Shown: positions 35,073-43,372 of the stretch, piece by piece | Layout of the letters: the number at the start of each line of letters is the position of its first letter | How positions within the stretch are numbered: the stretch's first letter is position 1 | Assembly: GCA_036925085.1 (NCBI GenBank) | Contig: JAUPFP010000199.1 | Coordinates: 1-64,000, forward strand | Length of the DNA: 64,000 bases | DNA from: Brachycybe producta | Lineage: Eukaryota > Arthropoda > Diplopoda > Playtdesmida > Andrognathidae | Direction: 5' to 3' | Notes under the pieces: model-generated | Database searches by the model: none | What the model was told of the DNA's origin: nothing | Seen by the model: only the letters and a program-made list of their open reading frames with translations | Translations under genes and position numbers: made by a program

Positions 35073-35945
35073 ACTAAACCTAAAGCAAATGTTACTTTGT
35101 TGTCTTCCAACATTGCGCATGAATCTGAAGGACTCAAATGTGTGTTGATAAATGCTAGAAGTTTGATGAATAAACTTGATCTTTTGGCTGCATTTGTTCA
35201 TCTTGAAGATCTTGATTGTATTTGTGTGTGTGAAACATGGTTTCGTGATGATACACCCGACGAGTTGATATGTCCTCCAGGATATTTAGTTGTTAGAGGT
35301 GATCGTACCTGTTCACGTGGTGGTGGAGTGTGTATTTTTTTGAAACAAGCACTAAAGTACTCTGTTGTTGTGGCCAACGGTATTGGTTTTGAATGTGCTT
35401 GTATTGATTTGGCTGGTTATCATACTGGTGTGCGTCTGGCTGTGTATTATCAAAGTCCTTTTTATGCTGGCAGGTTGGAATCTACAATATTACTCCTTGA
35501 CAGTATAAAGGGAATCTGTGGTACCGAGTTCCCAACCATATTAGTGGGGGACTTTAATAGGCCACATTTGGACTGGTCTACTCTTGGTGGTTCCAGTCAG
35601 CCGGATTCCTTATTTATGAATGCAATGTGTGAACTAGGACTACAACAACGAGTCTTCTTTTCAACGAGAGGTTCTAACCTACTCTCATTGTTACTAGTTA
35701 ACAATGACTTCAGTGTCGATTCTGTTGTGGGTGGAGCCCCTTTTTGTAATAGTGATGTTCCTCCACATATTGCAGTCAACTTTAGGGTTTTTGGATATCA
35801 TCATCAAATACTACCTCGGAAGACATCTAGAAGATTGGATGAGAGTGCGTTGTTGAACATTTATCAATCTCTATGTGTTACTGATTGGAGCCCTGTTACT
35901 ACATCAAGTAATCCAGAATTTATGTGGTCTTTTTTAAAGGTGTAA
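35073..35945 (+). CDS. LINE apurinic-type endonuclease domain (truncated, frame ends early)
   Basis: The frame opens after a TGA formed at the satellite junction (35070-35072) and ends at the TAA at 35943-35945. No convincing native start is present; residues are counted here from the TTG at 35097. Visible endonuclease motifs are NARSL (Asn19), CETWF (Glu46), GGGVCIF (75-81), YYQSP (117-121), GDFNRPHLDW (151-160) and TRGSNLLSLLLVNN (190-203). In this family the enzyme nicks target DNA to prime reverse transcription. Two positions look unusual: the usual Asp of the LDL motif is Ser in LLSLL, and the usual SDH is SDVPPH, so activity is uncertain. The frame runs out in a T6 run (35930-35935), 1 nt short of continuing into the reverse transcriptase. 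Confidence 0.88.
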   Translation, partial: TKPKANVTLLSSNIAHESEGLKCVLINARSLMNKLDLLAAFVHLEDLDCICVCETWFRDDTPDELICPPGYLVVRGDRTCSRGGGVCIFLKQALKYSVVVANGIGFECACIDLAGYHTGVRLAVYYQSPFYAGRLESTILLLDSIKGICGTEFPTILVGDFNRPHLDWSTLGGSSQPDSLFMNAMCELGLQQRVFFSTRGSNLLSLLLVNNDFSVDSVVGGAPFCNSDVPPHIAVNFRVFGYHHQILPRKTSRRLDESALLNIYQSLCVTDWSPVTTSSNPEFMWSFLKV

Positions 35946-37912
35946 TCAATAACTTGATGGATGTTTTTGCACCTTTATATGTATCTTGTTCTATTTTTAA
36001 GTTCCCGATTGTTATAAGAAAAGCCTTTAATACAAAAAAGAAATACTGTTCTATGTGCAAAGATTTTCCAACTATAGATAATCTTACTATATATAGGCAA
36101 CAACATAAGAAATGTATTCAGTTGGTTCAGAATTTTCATAGGGCAAATGAACTTTCAATTATAGAAAGTGGTAATATGCATTTGTTTTATTCTTATGCTA
36201 AAAATAAACTAGGCAATGCAAAGGTAAATCAGGTACCTCTAATTAAAAATAATGAAGGAAAGATCTGTACAAATAATTTTGAAAAAGCTAATGTTTTAAA
36301 CGACTATTTTTACCATGAATTTCGTTCACATAACAATTCTAGTTTGCCATCAAATAATGTTGATAATAGACCTGAGTATGAAGTTCTGGATATCTTTAAC
36401 CCAGAAGTTGTATTAAAAGAATTGCGTTCTCTACACAAATCTGTATCGTCAGGTCCTGATATGATTCCGAGTAAATTATTACTTTTTTGTGCAGAGCAGT
36501 TGTGTACTCCCTTATCATATATATTTAAAATCAGTATGTTGAAAGGTGTCCTTCCTATAGACTGGAAGACTGCTAATGTTACTCCCATTTTTAAATCTGG
36601 AGACAAATCGGTACCTAATAGTTATAGGCCGATTTCAATTACTAGCCTGTGTGGGAAGGTAATGGAGAAGATTATTGTGGCTCATATGTTTAAAGTTATA
36701 TTTAGTAACAACCTGATGTCTGAAGTTCAGTTTGGTTTTATACCAAGACGATCTACCACAACCCAATTATTACATAGTACTGAGTTTATAACTCAAATGA
36801 ATGATGACCAACATAGTGTCAATATACTTTATTTTGACTTTGTTAAAGCTTTTGACAGAGTTAATCATAATATACTGTTAATGAAGCTCAAAAATTGGAA
36901 TTTTGATTATTTTATTATCAATTGGATAAAGGGTTACCTCCTAGGCAGAAAGCAACGAGTAAAGTTACAGGAAGCCTATTCAGGCTGGGTAGATGTGCCA
37001 AGTGGGGTTCCACAGGGAAGTATTCTAGGCTCCTTATTGTTTGGTATTTTCATTAATGACCTGTCACATGCAAGTACTGAGGTCCAAAAGTTTATTTATG
37101 CAGATGATACTAAATTCTTGAGTATACATAATTGTTACCTACAAGAGGCCATAAATAGCTTGATAGATTGGTCCAAACTAAATGACATGGAACTTGGTAT
37201 ACCAAAGTGTGTTGCCCTTAAGGTGGGAAAGGCTGCTCTCCAGTCCTCCTTTTTTATTGAGAATAATGAATTGTTGAACAAATCACAGGTGAATGACTTG
37301 GGTGTTATTTTTGATAGTAAGTTTAACTTTTCAGCCCACTGTAAGGAGATTACCAGTAAGGCTGCTCGGAGGTTGTGGCTATTGAATAAGATTTTTGTAT
37401 ATAGCCCTGTGGGTGTTAAAACTTATGCATTTAAGGTATATGTCCGGCCAATTTTAGAATACGCCTCACCAGTTTGGTCTCCTATTAATAAGGGGGATTC
37501 TGATTTAATTGAGAGTGTTCAACGTAAATTCTCTAAAAGTATTGTGGAATGTAATAAATTGACATATGAACAACGTCTTCGGTTATTAGATCTGAAAACA
37601 CTTAGAGAAAGACGTCTAGTGGCTGATTTAGTTCTTTTTTACAGGTTAGTTACTGGTCAAGTTCATTGCACTTCGGGTTTCTTAAACAATTTAATTCCAC
37701 TTGATACTGTTACCAGGGGTCATTCAAAAAGATTCACATTACTTTCTCAAAAATCTAATCGCAGACGTCATAACTTTTTGAATAGATGTATTCCTATATG
37801 GAATAATCTTCCTGAATATGTTGTTATGTCATCTTCTTGTAAGACTTTTCGGGTTCATTTGTATAATATGAATATTTTTAGTTGGTGCGTGACAAAACAT
37901 TTAATAGTGTGA
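35924..37912 (+). CDS. LINE reverse transcriptase
   Basis: A frame of 662 codons that lies -1 relative to the endonuclease frame; the first codon given is only where the frame opens, not a likely initiation site. It copies element RNA into DNA at the nicked target. Motifs by residue: SGPDMIPSKLL (176-186), YRPISITS (234-241), QFGFIPRRST (269-278), FDFVKAFD with the catalytic Asp at 305, VPQGSILGSLLF (362-373), FIYADD with Asp 394 and 395, and DLGVIFD (458-464). After these come RPILEYASPVWSP (508-520) and the YEQRLRLLDLKTLRERR block (548-564), characteristic of CR1/L2/Jockey-like elements. No stop interrupts it before the TGA at 37910. All three catalytic Asp residues are present. Base use is ordinary mixed sequence, unlike the C-poor satellite around it. 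Confidence 0.93.
   Translation: MVFFKGVINNLMDVFAPLYVSCSIFKFPIVIRKAFNTKKKYCSMCKDFPTIDNLTIYRQQHKKCIQLVQNFHRANELSIIESGNMHLFYSYAKNKLGNAKVNQVPLIKNNEGKICTNNFEKANVLNDYFYHEFRSHNNSSLPSNNVDNRPEYEVLDIFNPEVVLKELRSLHKSVSSGPDMIPSKLLLFCAEQLCTPLSYIFKISMLKGVLPIDWKTANVTPIFKSGDKSVPNSYRPISITSLCGKVMEKIIVAHMFKVIFSNNLMSEVQFGFIPRRSTTTQLLHSTEFITQMNDDQHSVNILYFDFVKAFDRVNHNILLMKLKNWNFDYFIINWIKGYLLGRKQRVKLQEAYSGWVDVPSGVPQGSILGSLLFGIFINDLSHASTEVQKFIYADDTKFLSIHNCYLQEAINSLIDWSKLNDMELGIPKCVALKVGKAALQSSFFIENNELLNKSQVNDLGVIFDSKFNFSAHCKEITSKAARRLWLLNKIFVYSPVGVKTYAFKVYVRPILEYASPVWSPINKGDSDLIESVQRKFSKSIVECNKLTYEQRLRLLDLKTLRERRLVADLVLFYRLVTGQVHCTSGFLNNLIPLDTVTRGHSKRFTLLSQKSNRRRHNFLNRCIPIWNNLPEYVVMSSSCKTFRVHLYNMNIFSWCVTKHLIV
35930..35936 (+). 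other. T TTT TTA heptamer at the endonuclease/RT frame junction
   Basis: In the endonuclease frame the codons are TCT TTT TTA AAG GTG TAA. The heptamer T TTT TTA is in the register required of a -1 slippery site, and a -1 shift here enters the reverse transcriptase frame (AAA GGT GTA). It is equally explained by loss of one T from a T7 run, since LINE endonuclease and RT are normally one frame. I favour the mutation or a homopolymer sequencing error. Confidence 0.55.
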
Positions 37913-38034
37913 GATATATCTTTTTTTATTATTATAAGCTCACTTGTATGCTCCTTTTTATTTTTATTTTACTTTTTGACTTTGCACTTTTGTTAGATGT
38001 TGTAAATGCAACCTTTAAGTGGCACAATAAAAGA
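37913..38034 (+). other. LINE 3' UTR
   Basis: AT-rich non-coding sequence from the RT stop to the tail. The minus-strand fragment carries a nearly identical version (33822-33945) with a few substitutions and one extra base in a T run. Being shared by both copies, it belongs to the element and not to the target. Confidence 0.85.
38026..38031 (+). promoter_or_regulatory. AATAAA polyadenylation-type signal of the LINE
   Basis: AATAAA lies 3 bp before the (TTA)n tail and is conserved in the second copy. Its position so close to the 3' end suggests the tail is added during retrotransposition and not by normal cleavage downstream (inference). Confidence 0.55.
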
Positions 38035-38056
38035 ATTATTATTATTATTATTATTA
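38035..38056 (+). repeat. (ATT)n tail of the LINE
   Basis: About seven ATT units end the element, followed directly by AGTTGAAG satellite. The tail marks the 3' junction. Confidence 0.9.
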
Positions 38057-38260
38057 AGTTGAAGTTGAAGTTAAAGTTGAAGTTGCAGATAATGTTGAAG
38101 TTAAAGTTAAGTTGAAGTTAAAGTTAAGTTGAAGTTAAAGTTAAGTTGAAGTTGAAGTTGAAAATGAAGTTGAAGTTGAAGTCAAGTTGAAGTTGAAGTT
38201 GAAGTTGAAGTTGTATTCAAAGTGGAAGTGGAAGTGGAAGTTGAAGTTGAAGTTGAAGTT
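38057..38260. repeat. GAAGTT satellite after the LINE
   Basis: Hexamer satellite with three short AAAGTTAAGTTGAAG copies (38100-38150) and the TATTCAAAGTGGAAG marker near 38214. The same marker stands just before the CAAGTT array on the left side of the LINEs. Confidence 0.85.
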
Positions 38261-38462
38261 GAAGTTCAAGTTGAAGTTCAAGTTGAAGTTCAAGTTGAAG
38301 TTCAAGTTGAAGTTCAAGTTGAAGTTCAAGTTGAAGTTGAAGTTGAAGTTGAAGTTGAAGTTCAAGTTGAAGTTCAAGTTGAAGTTCAAGTTGAAGTTCA
38401 AGTTGAAGTTCAAGTTGAAGTTCAAGTTGAAGTTCAAGTTGAAGTTGAAGTTGAAGTTCAAG
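38261..38462. repeat. (GAAGTTCAAGTT)n quasi-palindromic array, interrupted
   Basis: CAAGTT alternates with GAAGTT as in the array at 33362-33682, but is split by about five plain GAAGTT units at 38331-38360. It is preceded by the same TATTCAAAGTGGAAG marker, so the two arrays on either side of the LINEs are homologous. Confidence 0.9.
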
Positions 38463-38524
38463 TTGTAGTCAAAGTTAAATTTCAAGTTGATGTTGAAGTT
38501 GAAGTTGAAGTTGAAGTTAAAGTT

Positions 38525-40958
38525 GAAGTTGAAGTTGAAGTTGAAATTGAAGTTGAAGCTGAAGTTGAAGTTAAAGTTGAAGTTGAATTTGCAGTTGAAG
38601 TTGAATTTGAAGTTTAATTTGAAGTTGAAGTTAAAGTTGAATTTGATGTTGACGTTGAAGTTGAAATTGAAGTCAAGTTGAAATTGAAGTCGAAGTTAAA
38701 GTTGAAGTTGAAGTTAATGTTGAAGTTGAAGTTAAAGTTAATGGTGAAGTTGAAGTTGAAGTTGAAGTTAAAGTTTTGGTGGAAGTTAATGTTGAAGTTG
38801 AAGTTAAAGTAAAAGCTGAAGTTGAAGTTGATGTTGAAGTTAAAGTTGAAGTTGAATTTGAAATAGAAGTTGAAGTTGAAGTTGAAGTTGAAGTTGAAGT
38901 TGAAGTTTTAGTTGAAGGTGAAGTTGAAGTTAATGTTGAAGTTAGAGTTAATTTTGATTTGAAATTAACATTGAAGTTGAAGTTGAAGTTAAAGTTAAAG
39001 GTAAAGTTGAAATTGAAGTTGATGTTGATGATGGAGTTGAAGTTGCAGTTAATGTTAAAGTTGAAGTTCAAGTTAATGTTGAAGTTGAAGTTGAAGTTGA
39101 AGTTCAAGTCGAAGTCGATGTTGAAGTGGAAGTTGAACTTGAAGTTGAAGTTAAAGTTGAAGTTAAAGTTATTGTTGAAGTTGAAGTTAAAGTAAAAGTT
39201 GAAGTTGAAGTTGACGTTGAAGTTGAATTTGAAGTTGACGTTGAAGTTGAAGTTGAAGTTAAAGTGAAAATGAAGTTGAAGTTGAAGTTGATATCAAGTT
39301 GAAATTAAAGTTGAAGTTGAAGTCAAGTTGAAGTCAAGTTGAAGTTGAAGTTGAAGTTGAAGTTGAAGTTGAAGTTGAAGTTGAAGTTGAACTTAAAGTG
39401 AAAATGAAGTTGAAGTTGAAGTCAAGTTGAAATTAAAGTTGAAGTTAAAGTTGAAGTTAAAGTTGAAGTTAAAGTTGAAGTTGAAGTTAATGTTGAAGTT
39501 GAAATTAACATTGAAGTTGAAGTTGAAGTTGAAGTTAAAGTTGAAGTTGAAGTCGAAGTCGATGTTGAAGTGGAAGTTGAACTTGAAGTTGAAGTTAAAG
39601 TTGAAGTTAAAGTTAATATTGAAGTTGAAGTTAAAGTAAAAGTTGAAGTTGAAGTTGAAGTTGAAGTTGAATTTGAAGTTGATGTTGAAGTTGAAGTTGA
39701 AGTTGAATTTCATTTTGAAGTTGAAGTTGAAGTTGAAGTTGAAGTTGAAGTTGAAGTTGAAGTTGAAGTTAAAGTTGAAATTGAAGTTAAAGTGAAAGTT
39801 AAGTTGAAGTTGAAGTTGAAGTCAAGTTGAAGTCAAGTTGAAGTTGAAGTTGAAGTTGAAGTTGAAGTTGAAGTTGAATTTCATTTTGAAGTTGAAGTTG
39901 AAGTTGAAGTTGAAGTTGAAGTTGAAGTTGAAGTTGAAGTTGAAGTTAAAGTTGAAATTGAAGTTAAAGTGAAAATGAAGTTGAAGTTGAAGTTGAAGTC
40001 AAGTTGAAATTAAAGTTGAAGTTAAAGTTGAAGTTGAAGTTAAAGTTGAAGTTGAAGTTAATGTTGAAGTTAAGTTAAAGTTAAAGTTAAAGATGAAGTT
40101 GAAGTTGAATTTGAAGTTGAAGTTGAAGTTGAAGTTGAAGTTGAAGTTAAAGTTGAAGTTGAAGTTAATGTCAAAGTTAATGTTAAGTTGAAGTTGAAGT
40201 TGAAAGTGAAGTTGAAGTTGAAGTTGATGTCAAGTTGAAGTTGAAGTTGAAATTGAAGTTGAAGTTAAAGTCGAAGTGGAAGTTGAAGTGGAATTAGAAA
40301 TGGAAGTGGAAGTTGAAGTTGAAGTTAAAGTTGAAGTTAAAGTTGAAATTAAAGTTAATGTTGAAGTTGAAGTTAAAGTAAAAGTTGAAGTTGAAGTTGA
40401 AGTTGAAGTTGAATTTGAAGTTGACGTTGAAGTTGATGTTGAAGTTGAAGTTGAAGTTCAAGTTGAAGTTGAAGTTGAAGTTGAAGTTGAAGTTGAAGTT
40501 GAAGTTGAAGTTGAAGTTGAAGTTGAAGTTGAAGTTGAAGTTGAAGTTGAAATTGAAGTTGAAGTTGAAGTTGAAGTTGCAGTTGAAGTTGAAGTTGAAG
40601 TTAAAGTTGAAGTTGAAGTTGAAGTTGAAATTGAAGTTGAAGCTGAAGTTGAAGTTAAAGTTGAAGTTGAATTTGCAGTTGAAGTTGAATTTGAAGTTGA
40701 ATTTGAATTAGAAGTTAAAGTTGAATTTGATGTTGATGTTGAAGTTGAAGTTGAAGTTGAAGTTGAAGTTGAATTTGAAGTTGAAGTTGAAGTTGAAGTC
40801 AAGTTGAAATTGAAGTTGAAGTTAAAGTTGAAGAAGTTAATGTTGAAGTTGAAGTTAAAGTTAAAGGTGAAGTTGAAGTTGAAGTTGAAGTTGAAGTTAA
40901 AGTTTTGGTGGAAGTTAATATCGAAGTTGAAGTTGAATTTGAAGTAGAAGTTGAAGTT
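38525..40958. repeat. 2434-bp satellite tandem duplication, copy 1
   Basis: Landmarks at 38558 (GAAGCTG), 38673 and 38776 recur exactly 2434 bp downstream; further along the offset becomes 2440-2446. The unit includes GCAGTTGAAG, GTTTTGGTGG, the GTTAATTT...AAATTAAC dyad and GAATTTCATTTTG variants. No gene is seen. Confidence 0.82.
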
Positions 40959-43372
40959 GAAGTTGAAGTTGAAGTTGAAATTGAAGTTGAAGCTGAAGTT
41001 GAAGTTAAAGTTGAAGTTGAATTTGCAGTTGAAGTTGAATTTGAAGTTTAATTTGAAGTTGAAGTTAAAGTTGAATTTGATGTTGACGTTGAAGTTGAAA
41101 TTGAAGTCAAGTTGAAATTGAAGTCGAAGTTAAAGTTGAAGTTGAAGTTAATGTTGAAGTTGAAGTTAAAGTTAATGGTGAAGTTGAAGTTGAAGTTGAA
41201 GTTAAAGTTTTGGTGGAAGTTAATGTTGAAGTTGAAGTTAAAGTAAAAGCTGAAGTTGAAGTTGATGTTGAAGTTAAAGTTGAAGTTGAATTTGAAATAG
41301 AAGTTGAAGTTGAAGTTGAAGTTGAAGTTGAAGTTGAAGTTTTAGTTGAAGGTGAAGTTGAAGTTAATGTTGAAGTTAGAGTTAATTTTGATTTGAAATT
41401 AACATTGAAGTTGAAGTTGAAGTTAAAGTTAAAGGTAAAGTTGAAATTGAAGTTGATGTTGATGATGGAGTTGAAGTTGCAGTTAATGTTAAAGTTGAAG
41501 TTCAAGTTAATGTTGAAGTTGAAGTTGAAGTTGAAGTTCAAGTCGAAGTCGATGTTGAAGTGGAAGTTGAACTTGAAGTTGAAGTTAAAGTTGAAGTTAA
41601 AGTTATTGTTGAAGTTGAAGTTAAAGTAAAAGTTGAAGTTGAAGTTGACGTTGAAGTTGAAGTTGAATTTGAAGTTGACGTTGAAGTTGAAGTTGAAGTT
41701 AAAGTGAAAATGAAGTTGAAGTTGAAGTTGATATCAAGTTGAAATTAAAGTTGAAGTTGAAGTCAAGTTGAAGTCAAGTTGAAGTTGAAGTTGAAGTTGA
41801 AGTTGAAGTTGAAGTTGAAGTTGAAGTTGAACTTAAAGTGAAAATGAAGTTGAAGTTGAAGTTGAAGTCAAGTTGAAATTAAAGTTGAAGTTAAAGTTGA
41901 AGTTAAAGTTGAAGTTAAAGTTGAAGTTGAAGTTAATGTTGAAGTTGAAATTAACATTGAAGTTGAAGTTGAAGTTGAAGTTGAAGTTGAAGTCGAAGTC
42001 GATGTTGAAGTGGAAGTTGAACTTGAAGTTGAAGTTAAAGTTGAAGTTAAAGTTAATATTGAAGTTGAAGTTAAAGTAAAAGTTGAAGTTGAAGTTGAAG
42101 TTGAAGTTGAATTTGAAGTTGATGTTGAAGTTGAAGTTGAAGTTGAAGTTAAAGTGAAAGTTAAGTTGAAGTTGAAGTTGAAGTCAAGTTGAAGTCAAGT
42201 TGAAGTTGAAGTTGAAGTTGAAGTTGAAGTTGAAGTTGAATTTCATTTTGAAGTTGAAGTTGAAGTTGAAGTTGAAGTTGAAGTTGAAGTTGAAGTTGAA
42301 GTTGAAGTTAAAGTTGAAATTGAAGTTAAAGTGAAAATGAAGTTGAAGTTGAAGTTGAAGTCAAGTTGAAATTAAAGTTGAAGTTAAAGTTGAAGTTGAA
42401 GTTAAAGTTGAAGTTGAAGTTAATGTTGAAGTTGAAGTTAAAGTTAAAGTTAAAGATGAAGTTGAAGTTGAAGTTGAAGTTGAAGTTGAAGTTGAAGTTG
42501 AAGTTGAAGTTAAAGTTGAAGTTGAAGTTAATGTCAAAGTTAATGTTAAGTTGAAGTTGAAGTTGAAAGTGAAGTTGAAGTTGAAGTTGATGTCAAGTTT
42601 AAGTTGAAGTTGAAATTGAAGTTGAAGTTAAAGTCGAAGTGGAAGTTGAAGTGGAATTAGAAATGGAAGTGGAAGTTGAAGTTGAAGTTAAAGTTGAAGT
42701 TAAAGTTGAAATTAAAGTTAATGTTGAAGTTGAAGTTAAGTAAAAGTTGAAGTTGAAGTTGAAGTTGAAGTTGATTTGAAGTTGATGTGAAGTTGAAGTT
42801 GAAGTTGAAATTGAAGTTCAAGTTGAAGTTCAAGTTGAAGTTGAAGTTGAAGTTGAAGTTGAAGTTGAAGTTGAAGTTGAAGTTGAAGATGAAGTTGAAG
42901 TTGAAATTGAAGTTGAAGTTGAAGTTGAAGTTGAAGTTGAAGTTGAAGTTGAGTTAAAGATTGAAGTTGAAGTTGAAGTTGAAATTGAAGTTGAAGCTGA
43001 AGTTGAAGTTAAAGTTGAAGTTGAATTTGCAGTTGAAGTTGAATTTGAAGTTGAATTTGAATTAGAAGTTAAAGTTGAATTTGATGTTGATGTTGAAGTT
43101 GAAGTTGAAGTTGAAGTTGAAGTTGAATTTGAATTTGAAGTTGAAGTTGAGTTAAAGTTAGAGTTGAAGTTAAAGTGAAAATGAAGTTGAAGTTGAAGTT
43201 GAAGTCAAGTTGAAATTGAAGTTGAAGTTAAAGTTGAAGAAGTTAATGTTGAAGTGAAGTTAAAGTTAAAGGTAGAAGTTGAAGTTGAAGTTAAAGTTTT
43301 GAGTGGAAGTAATATCGAAGTTGAAGTTGAATTTGAAGTAGAAGTTGAAGTTGAAGTTGAAGTTGAAGTTAA
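40959..43372. repeat. 2434-bp satellite tandem duplication, copy 2
   Basis: Follows copy 1 directly and ends after the shared GAAGTAGAAG sequence near 43340. Its last 750 bp carry many single-base insertions and deletions that break the hexamer register and that copy 1 lacks (see 42590-43340). Confidence 0.8.

Larger units (their letters stand above)
35073..38056 (+). mobile_element. CR1/L2/Jockey-type non-LTR retrotransposon, 5'-truncated
   Basis: A unique-sequence island of about 2984 bp inserted in the satellite. In order it holds an apurinic-type endonuclease frame, a reverse transcriptase frame with the usual motifs, a C-terminal region, a short 3' UTR, AATAAA and a (TTA)n tail. The left junction (GAAGTTGAA then CTAAACCTAAAG) lies just before the first endonuclease motif, so ORF1, the 5' UTR and perhaps a few tens of endonuclease residues are missing. 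5' truncation is normal for target-primed reverse transcription. Target-site duplication cannot be judged because the target is repetitive. The clade is assigned from motif style, not by alignment. Confidence 0.95.

Noticed and set aside
36310..36606. Minus-strand frame inside the RT gene
   Set aside because: Shadow of the reverse transcriptase on the opposite strand; no recognisable domain. The minus frame at 35597-35779 is a shadow of the endonuclease in the same way.
33802..38056. Single LINE insertion with twin-priming inversion
   Set aside because: Both parts contain the same 3' region, each with its own AATAAA and (TTA)n tail. Twin priming would give non-overlapping parts and one tail.
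38035..38056. ATT run as an independent microsatellite locus
   Set aside because: It occurs at the 3' end of both LINE copies in matching orientation, so it is the element tail.
37882..38115. Plus-strand frame across the LINE 3' UTR and tail
   Set aside because: It overlaps the end of RT out of frame, runs through the 3' UTR and ATT repeats (poly-Ile) into satellite, and is not conserved as coding in the second copy.
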